Shown: positions 1 to 9,218 of the stretch, one piece after another
Position numbering within the stretch: position 1 is the first letter of the stretch
Layout: every line of letters begins with the position of its first letter
DNA from: Aureococcus anophagefferens
Taxonomy: Eukaryota > Sar > Pelagophyceae > Pelagomonadales > Pelagomonadaceae
Reading direction: 5' to 3'
DNA length: 30,926 nt
Assembly (NCBI RefSeq): GCF_000186865.1
Contig: NW_008705578.1
Coordinates: 61,215-92,140 of the forward strand
Translations under genes and position numbers: made by a program
Notes under the pieces: model-generated
What the model was told of the DNA's origin: nothing
Seen by the model: only the letters and a program-made list of their open reading frames with translations
Database searches by the model: none

Positions 1-3000
1 CCGCGCGCTCGCGGCGCTCCCGCTCGTTCGCTAGGTCGTCGAGGCGCTTCGCGAGGCCGCGCTGGATGGCGTCCTCCCACTCGTTGACGTCGAGCTCGCC
101 GTCGTTCGACGTGTCGAGCACCTGGAGCGCCTTCTCGAGCCGCGCGGGGAACAAAAGGAACTGGAGATTCTCTTCGCCGCAGGTTTTGAGAAATTTGACG
201 ACGTCTTTGTCTTCGGCGATGGCTTTCACGATCTCAACCTTCGTCAGCGTGCCGCTGTTGTCCTTGTCGATCATTTCGAAGCATTTGCGCGCGGCGCTGA
301 CGAACTCACTCGTGAATTCTTCAATCTCCTTGCGGGCCGCCTTGGCCTGAGCCTCGCGCTTCGCGGCCCGCGCCTCGAGCTTGTTCGCCAGCGCCGACTC
401 GATAGCCTCCTCCCACTCGGGGCCGCTGATCTCGCCGTCGCGGTCCGTGTCCAACACGTTGAGCGCGGCTTCGAGGCGCGCGGGCACCAACAGGTATTGC
501 AGATTTTGGTTGCCGCAGTTGACGAGAAATTTGATGACCTTCTGGTCCGTCTTCACGGCCTTCACCACCTCCGCCTTGTCCAGCGACCCGCTCTGGTCGA
601 CGTCGATCATGTCGAACACTTGGCGGGCCGCGGATAAGAACTCGACGGAGAACGCTTCGTCCTCCGCCTGGGCCGCGCGCTCGCGGCGCTCCCGCTCGTT
701 CGCTAGGTCGTCGAGGCGCTTCGCGAGGCCGCGCTGGATGGCGTCCTCCCACTCGTTGACGTCGAGCTCGCCGTCGTTCGACGTGTCGAGCACCTGGAGC
801 GCCTTCTCGAGCCGCGCGGGGAACAAAAGGAACTGGAGATTCTCTTCGCCGCAGGTTTTGAGAAATTTGACGACGTCTTTGTCTTCGGCGATGGCTTTCA
901 CGATCTCAACCTTCGTCAGCGTGCCGCTGTTGTCCTTGTCGATCATTTCGAAGCATTTGCGCGCGGCGCTGACGAACTCACTCGTGAATTCTTCAATCTC
1001 CTTGCGGGCCGCCTTGGCCTGGGCCTCGCGCTTCGCGGCCCGCGCCTCGAGCTTGTTCGCCAGCGCCGACTCGATAGCCTCCTCCCACTCGGGGCCGCTG
1101 ATCTCGCCGTCGCGGTCCGTGTCCAACACGTTGAGCGCGGCTTCCAGGCGCGCGGGCACCAACAGGTATTGCAGATTTTGGTTGCCGCAGTTGACGAGAA
1201 ATTTGATGACCTTCTGGTCCGTCTTGACGGCCTTCACCACCTCTGCCTTGTCCAACGAGCCGCTGCCGTCGACGTCGATCATGTCGAACACTTGGCGGGC
1301 CGCGGACAGAAATTCCGAGCTGAAAGCCTCGTCCTCGGCCTGCGCCGCGCGCTCGCGGCGCTCGCGTTCGTTCGCTAGATCGTCGAGGCGCTTCGCGAGG
1401 CCGCGCTGGATGGCGTCCTCCCACTCGTTGGCGTCGAGCTCGCCGTCGTTCGACGTGTCCAACACCTCGAGCGCCTTCTCCAGCCGCGCGGGCCGCAATA
1501 AGAACTGAAGATTCTCCTCGCCGCAGTTTTTCAGGAAGTCGACGACCGCCTTGTCTTCGGCGATGGCTTTAACGATCTCGGCTTTGGTCAGCGTGCCCGA
1601 GCTATCCTTGTCGATCATCTCGAAGCACTTGCGCGCGGCGCTGACAAACTCGTTGGTGAATTCTTCGATCTCCTTGCGAGCCGCCTTGGACTGCTCCTCG
1701 CGCTTGGCCGCACGCGCCTCGAGCTTGTTCGCCAAAGCGGTCTCGATGGCGCCCTCCCACTCCGTGCCGCTGATCTCGCCGTCGCGGTCCGTGTCTAGCA
1801 CGGCGAGCGCGTGCTCGAGGCGCGCCGGCACGAGCAAATACTGCAGGTTGGGGTTGCCGCAGTTGACCAAGAACTTGATGACTTTCTGGTCGCCCTTCAC
1901 AGCCTTCACCACCTCCGCCTTGTCCAACGAGCCGCTGCCGTCGACGTCGATCATGTCAAACACCTGGCGCGCCATGGACAGAAACTCCGTCGAGAAAGCC
2001 TCGTCTTCCGCGGCTGCCGCGCGGTCGCGGCGCTCGCGCTCGACGGCCAGCTGCTCGAGGCGTTTCGCGAGGCCGCGGTGCACGGCCTCCTCCCACTCGT
2101 CGACGTCAACCTCGCCGTCCTTGGACGTGTCCAGCACCTCCAGCGCTTTCTCGAGGCGCGCGGGCACGAGCAGGAACTGCAGATTCTCCTCGCCGCACGT
2201 GCGCAGAAACTTGACGACCTCGGGATCCTCCGCGACGGCCTTGACGATTTCCGTCTTCGTCAGCGTGCCGCTGTTGTCCTTGTCGATCATCTGGAAGCAC
2301 TTGCGCGCCGCGTTCACGAACTCGTTGGTGAATTCTTCGATCTCCTTGCGCGCGGCCTTGGCCTGCTCCACGCGCTTCTGGGCCCGCGCCTCGAGCTTGT
2401 TCGCGAGCGCGGTCTCGATCGCGCCCTCCCACTCGGGCGCGTTGATCTCGCCGTCGCGGTCCGTGTCCAGCACCTGGAGCGCGTGCTCGAGGCGCTCGGG
2501 GACGAGCAGGTACTGCAGGTTTTCGTTGCCGCAGTTGACGAGGAACGAGATGACCTTCTTGTCGGTCTTCACGGCGCGGACGACCTCGCCCTTGTCCAAC
2601 GAGCCGCTCTGATCCACGTCGATCATGTCGAAGACCTCGCGCGCCATCGAGATGAACGCCATGGAGAACTCTTTGTCCTCGCTGCGCGCCGCGCGGTTGC
2701 GCCGCTCGCGCTCGTCCTCGAGCTGCGCGAGGCGCGTCTCGAGGCCGCGGTTGACGGCCGTTTCCCACTCGTCCGCGTCGACCTCGCCGTCCTTAGACGT
2801 GTCGAGCACCTCGAGCGCCTTTTCCAAGCGCGCCGGCCGTAGTAGGAACTGTAGATTCTCCTCGCCGCAGTTCTGCAGGAACTTGACGACTTCCTTGTCT
2901 TCGGCGACGGCCTTGACGATTTCAGCCTTCGTGAGCGTGCCGCTGTTATCCTTGTCGATCATAGAGAAGCACTGGCGCGCCGCGTTTAAGAACTCGTTCG

Positions 3001-3025
3001 TAAATTCTTCGATCTCTTTCTGCGC
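1..3025 (-). repeat. 672-bp tandem coding repeat (four EF-hands per unit)
   Basis: The EF-hand array repeats every 672 bp (224 codons). The same site recurs with its last base at 1428, 2100 and 2772, each exactly 672 apart, and the 66-380 block recurs at 738-1052. The two leftmost copies are nearly identical in DNA, whereas copies to the right have diverged. Expansion therefore seems most recent on the left, towards the protein C-terminus. Each unit is itself two related 336-bp halves. Because copies are so similar, copy number could be collapsed or expanded in an assembly. Confidence 0.9.
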
Positions 3026-5341
3026 GGCCTTGGCCTCGCGCTCGCCCAAGGTTGCCTCGGTAAACATGCTGTCGACGGTGGCGTCTCCCGCCGTCGCGTA
3101 GGCCACAGACGCCTCGCCCGGGCGGTGCAGCTCGACGTTGGACACGGAGACGGCGCCCCAGGAGAATTCCAGCAGCTGGACGAAGCTAGGCTCGGAAAGG
3201 GACGTCGCGACGGTGTGCTCGTCATCAGTCTCGATAAATACGTCGAGCACGAGGCTGCCCGCGCGCGCGGCTTGCACGTGGACGGCGCGGTCGCCCGCGA
3301 CGCCGGCGTGCTTGCCCACGTCCGCGGCGAACTGCGCCTTCATTTGAGCGGTAGCGTCCGCCGAGCCGTAATCTTGCAGCGTCAGCGTCGCCGACACGCC
3401 CTGCGCGTTCGCCATCTCCTCGTGCGACAGCGCCGCGCCGATAGCTGGCAACTTGAGTTCTTCGGCCGGCGGGACGGCGCGGGCCGCGAGGGTCCTGGGC
3501 GAGATCGGTGGCAGACTGAGGTCATCTGTCTCGGGGACGGCCGAGGCAGAGTCGTTGTCGCCTTTTCCCTTGCGCTTCTTGCGCTTCTCGCGGCGCGCGG
3601 CGGCGCGCTTCTCCGCGTCGCCGGCGGACTCGAGGGCGAGGGCCTCGAGGGCCTCGTAGTCCTTGACGAGGGCGGGCAGCGGCTTCACGAGCGCGTCGAA
3701 GAGGGACCTGGGGACGGCCAGGACCTCGACGTCGTTCAGCGCGATCGCCGTTGCCGCGCGGTTCTTGTTCTTGAGCAGCGCGAGCTCGCCGAAGAAGTCG
3801 CCCTTCTTGAGCGTCGGGCAGACGGAGTCGTTGGCGCCGGCGACGTACTTGGTGCACTCCACGGACCCGTCGAGGACGACGAAGAAGTCGTCGCCCTTCT
3901 CCGTCTCCTTGACGATGAGCTCGCCCGTCTTGTGGTCCCTGCCCTTGGACCCGTCGACGATCTTCTTCTTGTCGTCGACGTCGAGCGACGCGAGGAGGGG
4001 CACGTCGCGCAGGGCGCCGAGGTAGAGGAGGCGCCGCTTCGGCACGGAGTCGCCGAGGATGGACCGCATCGTGAGCGTGTCGAGGGCCCAGGCCTTGAGC
4101 CGCGTCGCCGCGGACGCCGAGCAGCGCCGCGGGCCGCCGTCGAGGCACTCGGCCTCGCCGAAGAAGCGCTTGCCCGCGACGTCGGGCACGGTCCGCTGCG
4201 ACTGGAAGCCCGACTCGCCGTCGAGGGACGCGTGGCCCTCCTCGACGACGTAGCAGTAGTCGACGCCCTTGCCCTCCGCGTAGACGCGTTGGCCCGGCGC
4301 GAAGCGCTTGAGCCGGAACGCGTCCGCGACGACGCCGAGCTCGCGGCGCGTGAGCTCGCCGAAGCAGGGCATCTTCGCGCACTCCTCGAGGAGCCAGGCG
4401 CGCTCGCCCGCGTCCTTGGCCGACGCGAAGGGCACCCACCGGCCGTCGCCGTCGATTTCCATCTCGCCGGGCACGCGGTCGGGCTCGTACGCGACGTCGT
4501 AGAGCGACGCGTCCTGGGCCGCCTCGGCGCCGAGGATCGACATCTGCTCGAGGCCCGCGCGCGTCGCCGCGGACAGCGTCTCCGCGTCCGTGGAAGCCGC
4601 GCGGACGAGCTTCTTGAGCGCGTCGAGCACCACGGGCGGACGGCAGTACGGCGACAGGATCCGCAGGCTCCACTCCACGAAGTCCTTGCGGGGCAGCCGC
4701 GGCTGGCTCGCGTCGTCGCTGGACGCGCCCTTGGCCCGCGCCGTGAACGCGAACGAGTCCGCCGCGCCGAGGTCGACGTCGTCGCTCAGCTCCTCGTACG
4801 CGACGCCGCTCCGCGCGGCGACGCCGCGGCGCAGCGCGCTGTCGTAGCGCTTGACGGCCACGCGCGCCGCGTGGTCCAGGGCCGTCATGTCGATGAACGC
4901 GGCGATGCTGCTGCCGCGCTTCAAACCCATGAACGACTCGAGCGCGCGGCCGAGGCTCAGGAGCATGATGCCGAGCTCGGAGCTGTTCAGCGCGCGCGCC
5001 TTGCTGAAGTCGAAGAGCGCGAAGAGGCGGCGCGCCTTGTCCTTGACGCCGTCGGCGCGGTCCGCGCCGCCGGGGCCCGGCGCGACGCGGCACATGGCCA
5101 CCGCGCCGCACAAAAACGTCAACGCGTTGACCTTGCCCTCGGCGCCCGCTTCGAGCGCGCCGAGCACGCTCGCCGCCTCGCCGCGGAGCTGCGGGCCGAG
5201 GATGACGGCGAGCTCCGCGGGCGTCACCATGAAGGCGCCGTCCAAGTTCTTGCGATGGCGCACGATCATCGCGTCCACATCGCCGAGCGAGAGGCGGCTG
5301 AACGCCGAGAAGGGCGCCGGCAGCGAAACCGAAGCCCCCAT
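1..5341 (-). CDS. Giant cyclic-nucleotide-binding / multi-EF-hand protein (3' end beyond window)
   Basis: One reading frame stays open from an ATG at 5341 to the left edge, giving at least 1780 residues with no intron seen. The start MGASVS fits an N-myristoylation signal (Gly2, Ser6), so membrane attachment is likely. A degenerate EF-hand-like loop lies near residue 105. Two cyclic-nucleotide-binding domains follow. The first has a phosphate-binding cassette FFGEAECL near residue 393. The second has FFGELALL with a downstream RAAT near residue 516, the PKA/PKG-type consensus. A Lys/Arg-rich linker and a beta-rich SEA-like segment (about 645-735) lead to an EF-hand array from about residue 775. 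I count 18 loops of four recurring types (for example DKDNSGTLTKAE, DTSKDGEVDADE, DVDQSGSLDKGE, DTDRDGEINAPE), all with Asp at position 1 and Glu at position 12, so calcium binding is expected. A role integrating cAMP/cGMP and calcium signals is inference. No kinase domain is visible; one could lie past the edge. Confidence 0.88.
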   Translation of the reverse strand, partial: MGASVSLPAPFSAFSRLSLGDVDAMIVRHRKNLDGAFMVTPAELAVILGPQLRGEAASVLGALEAGAEGKVNALTFLCGAVAMCRVAPGPGGADRADGVKDKARRLFALFDFSKARALNSSELGIMLLSLGRALESFMGLKRGSSIAAFIDMTALDHAARVAVKRYDSALRRGVAARSGVAYEELSDDVDLGAADSFAFTARAKGASSDDASQPRLPRKDFVEWSLRILSPYCRPPVVLDALKKLVRAASTDAETLSAATRAGLEQMSILGAEAAQDASLYDVAYEPDRVPGEMEIDGDGRWVPFASAKDAGERAWLLEECAKMPCFGELTRRELGVVADAFRLKRFAPGQRVYAEGKGVDYCYVVEEGHASLDGESGFQSQRTVPDVAGKRFFGEAECLDGGPRRCSASAATRLKAWALDTLTMRSILGDSVPKRRLLYLGALRDVPLLASLDVDDKKKIVDGSKGRDHKTGELIVKETEKGDDFFVVLDGSVECTKYVAGANDSVCPTLKKGDFFGELALLKNKNRAATAIALNDVEVLAVPRSLFDALVKPLPALVKDYEALEALALESAGDAEKRAAARREKRKKRKGKGDNDSASAVPETDDLSLPPISPRTLAARAVPPAEELKLPAIGAALSHEEMANAQGVSATLTLQDYGSADATAQMKAQFAADVGKHAGVAGDRAVHVQAARAGSLVLDVFIETDDEHTVATSLSEPSFVQLLEFSWGAVSVSNVELHRPGEASVAYATAGDATVDSMFTEATLGEREAKAAQKEIEEFTNEFLNAARQCFSMIDKDNSGTLTKAEIVKAVAEDKEVVKFLQNCGEENLQFLLRPARLEKALEVLDTSKDGEVDADEWETAVNRGLETRLAQLEDERERRNRAARSEDKEFSMAFISMAREVFDMIDVDQSGSLDKGEVVRAVKTDKKVISFLVNCGNENLQYLLVPERLEHALQVLDTDRDGEINAPEWEGAIETALANKLEARAQKRVEQAKAARKEIEEFTNEFVNAARKCFQMIDKDNSGTLTKTEIVKAVAEDPEVVKFLRTCGEENLQFLLVPARLEKALEVLDTSKDGEVDVDEWEEAVHRGLAKRLEQLAVERERRDRAAAAEDEAFSTEFLSMARQVFDMIDVDGSGSLDKAEVVKAVKGDQKVIKFLVNCGNPNLQYLLVPARLEHALAVLDTDRDGEISGTEWEGAIETALANKLEARAAKREEQSKAARKEIEEFTNEFVSAARKCFEMIDKDSSGTLTKAEIVKAIAEDKAVVDFLKNCGEENLQFLLRPARLEKALEVLDTSNDGELDANEWEDAIQRGLAKRLDDLANERERRERAAQAEDEAFSSEFLSAARQVFDMIDVDGSGSLDKAEVVKAVKTDQKVIKFLVNCGNQNLQYLLVPARLEAALNVLDTDRDGEISGPEWEEAIESALANKLEARAAKREAQAKAARKEIEEFTSEFVSAARKCFEMIDKDNSGTLTKVEIVKAIAEDKDVVKFLKTCGEENLQFLLFPARLEKALQVLDTSNDGELDVNEWEDAIQRGLAKRLDDLANERERRERAAQAEDEAFSVEFLSAARQVFDMIDVDQSGSLDKAEVVKAVKTDQKVIKFLVNCGNQNLQYLLVPARLEAALNVLDTDRDGEISGPEWEEAIESALANKLEARAAKREAQAKAARKEIEEFTSEFVSAARKCFEMIDKDNSGTLTKVEIVKAIAEDKDVVKFLKTCGEENLQFLLFPARLEKALQVLDTSNDGELDVNEWEDAIQRGLAKRLDDLANERERRERA

Positions 5342-5563
5342 AGTCGCCGACCGGTGGGCGCGACGACGCGCCGCGGACGACTACGCCGCGGGCTCTGCAG
5401 GGGTCCCGAGGGCGTGGCTGGCCTCGGGCGTCGATCGATCAGCCAGCGCGAGGCGCCGCTAGGTCGACTTCTGCGTAAACGTGCATCGGATAGAAAGATA
5501 CTGAAGTTTTCATTTTCTCCTGCGGGCAATATGGAGGCCGGGATGTCCGTCTGAGGGCGCACC
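5342..5563. promoter_or_regulatory. Divergent intergenic region (222 bp)
   Basis: This gap separates the minus-strand EF-hand gene start (5341) from the plus-strand SAP-like start (5564), so it should hold both promoters. The only compositional feature is an AT-richer patch near 5490-5530. I see no clear TATA box or other named motif. Confidence 0.3.
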
Positions 5564-5650
5564 ATGGCAGCCCTCCTGCAGGAGCGTTTCGAGCAGCTCG
5601 ACGTGCACGCGCTGCGGTCCGAGTGCAAAAGGCTCGGCATCATCAGCTAG
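5564..5650 (+). pseudogene. SAP-like N-terminal fragment, separated by stop and frame change from the next ORF
   Basis: The ATG at 5564 sits in an ideal Kozak context (caccATGG) and encodes 28 residues ending at TAG 5648-5650. The segment with LDVHALRSECKRLG resembles the first helix of a SAP DNA-binding motif. The HNH-like ORF starts 4 bp later in a different frame (+1). The natural reading is that both were one protein, SAP then zinc finger then nuclease-like domain, now split by a 1-nt indel, a sequencing error or an unrecognised splice. It could instead be a small upstream ORF. Confidence 0.5.
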
Positions 5651-5654
5651 ACCG

Positions 5655-6611
5655 ATGCAGCGCGAAAAATGTGGAGTCTGCGGGAAGGAATACGCAAAGA
5701 AAAAAGACGGCACGCTGTGGAAACACGACTGCGTCAAAAACGTCATCGAGGTCAAACCGCGGGCGCACAGGAAGACGTGCATAAAGCTGCTGGAAGCCCG
5801 GGCATCGACGCTGCCGGCCAAGCAGCGCGACCCGAGAGGCGGGGCATCGAAGCACGACGCGCCACCCGCACCGCCGACGAAGCAGAACACCCCGCGGGCC
5901 TGGACGCTCTGCCCTGGGCGGATCCGCGGCGCCGCGTTCGACCGCGACGTCCTGCACTCGCTCGTCAAGGAGCTCGTCCGCGACTCGAACGTGTCGACGC
6001 GCCGCGCGGAGATCGCGGCCGCGCAGCCCGGGCCGGAGAAGCGACCGACGCACGACTACTACCTGCGCGCGCGGCCGCCGTCGGACGCCCTCGACGTGGA
6101 CCACGTCGTCGAGTGCCAGCTCGCGGCCTTCGCCGTCGTCAACGCGGCCGAGACGCGCCGGATCCTCGCGCAGATCACCGACGCGAGCCGCACGAGGCAG
6201 CCCGTCGTCGTCCAAAACCTCTGCACGCCGCTCTACGACGTCCACAACGCGTCGGCGAACCTGCGCCTCCTCGACAAGAAGGTCAACGTGTCCAAGGGCG
6301 CCGTCTTCAAGGGCTTCGTCAGGGAGCTCTACGAGCGCGGCGCCGCGGGCGAGGAGGACGTCGTCCGCCGCATGTCGCGCCAGTTCCGCAACCTCGACCT
6401 GCCGCCCGCGGTCGACGTGGACGCGCTGGCCGGGAGCATCGGCGACGAGATGGCCCGCGTCGAGGACGCCTACGCCGCCGCGATCCGCGGCGGCGCGCTC
6501 GACGCGGCGGCGCGCGGCGCGAGGCGGCGCGACGCCGAGGCGACCATGGGCGCCGTCGCGGACAACGTCGTCCAGCTCTACGAAGACATGGGCCTCGCGC
6601 GACGACGATAA
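5655..6611 (+). CDS. Zinc-finger / HNH-like nuclease-fold protein
   Basis: This is a 318-residue ORF. Residues 6-42 hold a zinc-binding-type cluster (CGVCGKEYAKKKDGT, then HDC and HRKTC). After a Pro/Ala-rich linker, residues 130-215 contain DVDHVVECQ (Asp149, His150), then NLRLLDKKVNVSKG (Asn202, Asn211, Lys214). That DH...N...N..K order is what an HNH (beta-beta-alpha metal) nuclease fold shows, but I can name no exact family and catalysis is unproven. The C-terminal third is Ala/Arg-rich and helical. Translation may really begin at 5564 (see the SAP-like fragment); if so this start is internal. The stop codon at 6609-6611 directly abuts the stop of the convergent esterase gene. Such proteins might be part of a mobile or multicopy family; that is a guess from the domain mix. 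Confidence 0.6.
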   Translation: MQREKCGVCGKEYAKKKDGTLWKHDCVKNVIEVKPRAHRKTCIKLLEARASTLPAKQRDPRGGASKHDAPPAPPTKQNTPRAWTLCPGRIRGAAFDRDVLHSLVKELVRDSNVSTRRAEIAAAQPGPEKRPTHDYYLRARPPSDALDVDHVVECQLAAFAVVNAAETRRILAQITDASRTRQPVVVQNLCTPLYDVHNASANLRLLDKKVNVSKGAVFKGFVRELYERGAAGEEDVVRRMSRQFRNLDLPPAVDVDALAGSIGDEMARVEDAYAAAIRGGALDAAARGARRRDAEATMGAVADNVVQLYEDMGLARRR

Positions 6612-7301
6612 TTAGAGCAGGTTGCCCCCGTCGACGAGGTTCCCGCCGAGGAAGTCGAGGAGCTCGCCGATCTCGCGGGGGACCATCTCGTGGCGCGCGC
6701 CGGCGACGAGGTCGAAATTCGCGTCGACGCCCGCGGCCTTGAGCCGGTCGAAGGTGCGGCGCCCCCACTCGGGCCGGATGAAGTCGTCGGCGGAGCCGTG
6801 GCGCACGAAGGTCTTGGGCCACGCGGCGCCCGACTGGTGCGCGATGCCGTAGGCCGGCGAATCGTCGGCCATGTAGCACGAGAGGCCGAAGACCGCGCCG
6901 AGGGGCGCGTGCGGCGCGCGCTGGTGGTAGCGCGCCGCCGTCTGGTAGGCCATGTTGCCGCCCATGCTGAAGCCGCCGACGGCGATCTTGTGCGGCGGCA
7001 CGCCGCGCGCGACGAAGGATTCGACGAGGCCGAGCACCTTGCGGCACGACGCCTCGACGGACGCCGTCTGCTCCGGGAAGTGCGGGTCGAAGCCGCCGGC
7101 GCGGTCGTACCACACGCTCGTCGGCGCGCCGCCGGCGAGCGTGTAGGGGATCACCTCCGCGTCCGGAAAGTGCCACTCGAACTCGGCCAGCTCCTTCGCC
7201 GCCGCCAGCGACCGCACCCACTGCTCCGCGCCGCGGCCCGTGTCGCCGGAGCCGTGCAAGAAGATGACGACGGGCTTGTACGCGCTGACGAGCGAGGCCA
7301 T
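6612..7301 (-). CDS. LYPLAL1-like alpha/beta-hydrolase (carboxylesterase / acyl-protein thioesterase family)
   Basis: The ORF gives 229 residues from the ATG at 7301, which has a strong ACCATGG context. In-frame ATGs at 7343 and 7439 would add N-terminal residues. Family marks appear in order: FLHGSGDTG (oxyanion region, residues 14-22), GG..TSVWYDR (57-66), the nucleophile elbow GGFSMGG with Ser112, HGSADDF with Asp172 or Asp173, and GARHE with His204. This is a complete Ser-Asp-His triad. The VWYDR segment and the following PEQ..SVEASC resemble lysophospholipase-like 1 proteins more than classical APT1/2. Expected chemistry is hydrolysis of short acyl esters or thioesters in the cytosol. 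The gene lies 165 bp downstream of the WD40 gene on the same strand. Its stop abuts that of the convergent HNH-like gene with zero spacing. Confidence 0.85.
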   Translation of the reverse strand: MASLVSAYKPVVIFLHGSGDTGRGAEQWVRSLAAAKELAEFEWHFPDAEVIPYTLAGGAPTSVWYDRAGGFDPHFPEQTASVEASCRKVLGLVESFVARGVPPHKIAVGGFSMGGNMAYQTAARYHQRAPHAPLGAVFGLSCYMADDSPAYGIAHQSGAAWPKTFVRHGSADDFIRPEWGRRTFDRLKAAGVDANFDLVAGARHEMVPREIGELLDFLGGNLVDGGNLL

Positions 7302-7466
7302 GGTCGAGAGGTAGCAGAGGCGGCGCGCGAGCGAGCTCAGCATGAGGAGGCCGCCATCACCTGCAGGCCTGGCACGCGAGGCCGCTCTTTCCTTCAAATT
7401 GAGGCTCAACTCCCAGCACGCGTACGTCGCCGCGCGCACCCTCGTTGCCGCAGCAAAGAGAAATTA

Positions 7467-9164
7467 TCACAGGCACACGTCAGCCAAGCGCGAGCGGCGG
7501 GGTGCGCCCCAGATCCGCGCCCTTCCGCTGCTATCTCGCGCCAAGACTCGCGTGCCGTCGGGCGTAAACGAGATAGTGTGGTCACGAACCCAGTCATGAC
7601 CTGAGCGCTTGAGCTTCTTGACCTTCTTGCCCGTCTCCGCGTTCCACAACTGTATCGAGTCATCCACGGCCGTGGCGACGCGCGCGCCATCGGGGGAGAA
7701 GCAGCAGATCCACAGAGCTGCTGGGTGCCCGAGTGCGCCGTTGTGCCCCGTGAGCACGTTCAGAAGCACGCCAATCCGAGTACACCAGATCCGCGCCATC
7801 TTGTCTTCGCCCGCCGTCACCACGCGCAAACCCATCGGCGAGAAATCGCAGCTAGTGAAGCGGCCAATTGCGAGCCCCTCGAGCGTGTGAAGCGCCGCGC
7901 CCGTCTCGGCGTCCCAGATGGTCGCCACGCCCGTCCAGCAGTCGTCGATGTCGTGGAAACCGTCGCGCCTCTTGGCGCCCGCCGTCACGATGATGCCCTC
8001 ATTTTGGCCGTGATAATCGGGCGAGAACAGGTAGCACACGATGGTGGACTTGTGGCCGCTGAGCGTCATCAGCGCGTCGCCAGTGGCCGTATCCCAAATT
8101 TCAAGGACGTCAAACCCGCTCTCCTGCCACCCACCTGGGATAGGATACCTTTCGTCCTTCGCCGTCGCCACGCGCGTGTCGTCGGGAGAGATCACGCATG
8201 TGTGGAAAACACCCGAGTAGTCGTCGTTCATGCGCGTCACCAGCATAGCCCCCGTCGACGCGTCCCAGATCTTGTACATCTCGTAGCACCTCGTGAAGAC
8301 GCGTGTGCCCTCCCGGGCGGTGCCCTCGTGCGAAAACGCGCAGGCTAGCACTGCCCGACCGCCCGGGTGCCCCTCAAGCGTCAACAGCGAATCGCCCGTC
8401 TCCATGTCCCAGATCCGCGCCGTGCTGTCGTCGCTCCCGGTCACCGCCCACGCGCCACCGAGGGAGATGGCGCAGCAGGTGACCCGATCGGTGTGACCCT
8501 GGAACTGCTTCAGTAGCTCGCCCGTCTCCGCGCTCCAGAGCCGCGCCAGGTTGTCATTGCGGTCGCTACCCGCCAACACGCGCGCGCCGTCGGGCGAAAG
8601 CGCGCAGCAGGTGGCCGTCGGATAGCGTCCGCGCTCGGTCATAAACGCGGCCGCGTCGTTGGCGATCGCGTCCCGCCACAGCAGCTTGCGCTTCGTCTCG
8701 TCCAACTTCTTGGACGCGCTCACCGTCGCGATGTCCTTGCACGCGCAGCTCAGACTCGCGAAGTCGTCGATCGTGAGGGCGCTCTGGAAGATGAAGAAGA
8801 ACGTGTCGGCCGGCAGCCTCTGGAACATGCCGACAGGGTCTGCGCCGACGGCGTCGAGCTCGCTCGCGCGGCCGCGCGGCGAAGCGCGGACGGGCGCGCG
8901 CGGCGCGCCCGCGGGCTGGCCCCCGGGCGCCGCGGCGAGGGGCGCTTCGGCGGGGCTGGGCGGCGCGCGCACCGCGACAGCAGGCGCCTCGGGCGCGGCC
9001 CCGGCCTCGAGCAAACGGATACAGTGACGGACTCGCTGAAGGTGCTGCGCCTTGGCCTCGAGCTCCGCCTCGAGCGCCGTCTCATCCTCCTTGAGCCCGG
9101 CGAGCAGCTGCTCCGGCGTCTGGGCCGTCGTCATGGTCGTCATGGTGGCCGTCGTCGGTGGCAC
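7467..9164 (-). CDS. F-box-like / WD40 repeat protein
   Basis: A single-exon ORF of 565 residues. Residues 15-55 form a charged helix, probably coiled coil. An Ala/Pro-rich linker follows. Residues about 108-165 (MFQRLPADTFFFIFQSALT..DFASLSC) look like an F-box or F-box-like helical domain. From about residue 178 to the end there are roughly eight WD40 units; clear GH...WD-type ends include LARLW, TARIWD, YKIWD, LEIWD, ATIWD, ARIW, IQLW and ARIW. This fits an eight-bladed propeller. F-box/WD40 proteins usually act as substrate receptors of SCF ubiquitin ligases, which would be the working guess; binding to Skp1 is not shown by sequence alone. It lies between the esterase gene and the ADAM-like genes, all on the minus strand, with no evident functional link. 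Confidence 0.85.
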   Translation of the reverse strand: MPPTTATMTTMTTAQTPEQLLAGLKEDETALEAELEAKAQHLQRVRHCIRLLEAGAAPEAPAVAVRAPPSPAEAPLAAAPGGQPAGAPRAPVRASPRGRASELDAVGADPVGMFQRLPADTFFFIFQSALTIDDFASLSCACKDIATVSASKKLDETKRKLLWRDAIANDAAAFMTERGRYPTATCCALSPDGARVLAGSDRNDNLARLWSAETGELLKQFQGHTDRVTCCAISLGGAWAVTGSDDSTARIWDMETGDSLLTLEGHPGGRAVLACAFSHEGTAREGTRVFTRCYEMYKIWDASTGAMLVTRMNDDYSGVFHTCVISPDDTRVATAKDERYPIPGGWQESGFDVLEIWDTATGDALMTLSGHKSTIVCYLFSPDYHGQNEGIIVTAGAKRRDGFHDIDDCWTGVATIWDAETGAALHTLEGLAIGRFTSCDFSPMGLRVVTAGEDKMARIWCTRIGVLLNVLTGHNGALGHPAALWICCFSPDGARVATAVDDSIQLWNAETGKKVKKLKRSGHDWVRDHTISFTPDGTRVLARDSSGRARIWGAPRRSRLADVCL

Positions 9165-9218
9165 GAGAACGCGGGCTGGCTAGCTCGATGGACGAGCCTT
9201 TTGTTATCTTTGTTGAAA

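Noticed and set aside
1..3025. Regular direct repeats that could suggest a CRISPR or satellite array
   Set aside because: The repeats are coding EF-hand units in one continuous frame with a codon-multiple period, not spacer-separated repeats.
3125..5554. An 809-codon open frame on the plus strand opposite the EF-hand/cyclic-nucleotide gene
   Set aside because: It is the antisense shadow of a GC-rich coding region. It is Arg/Ala/Leu-rich without domains, while the minus strand carries clear cNBD and EF-hand motifs.
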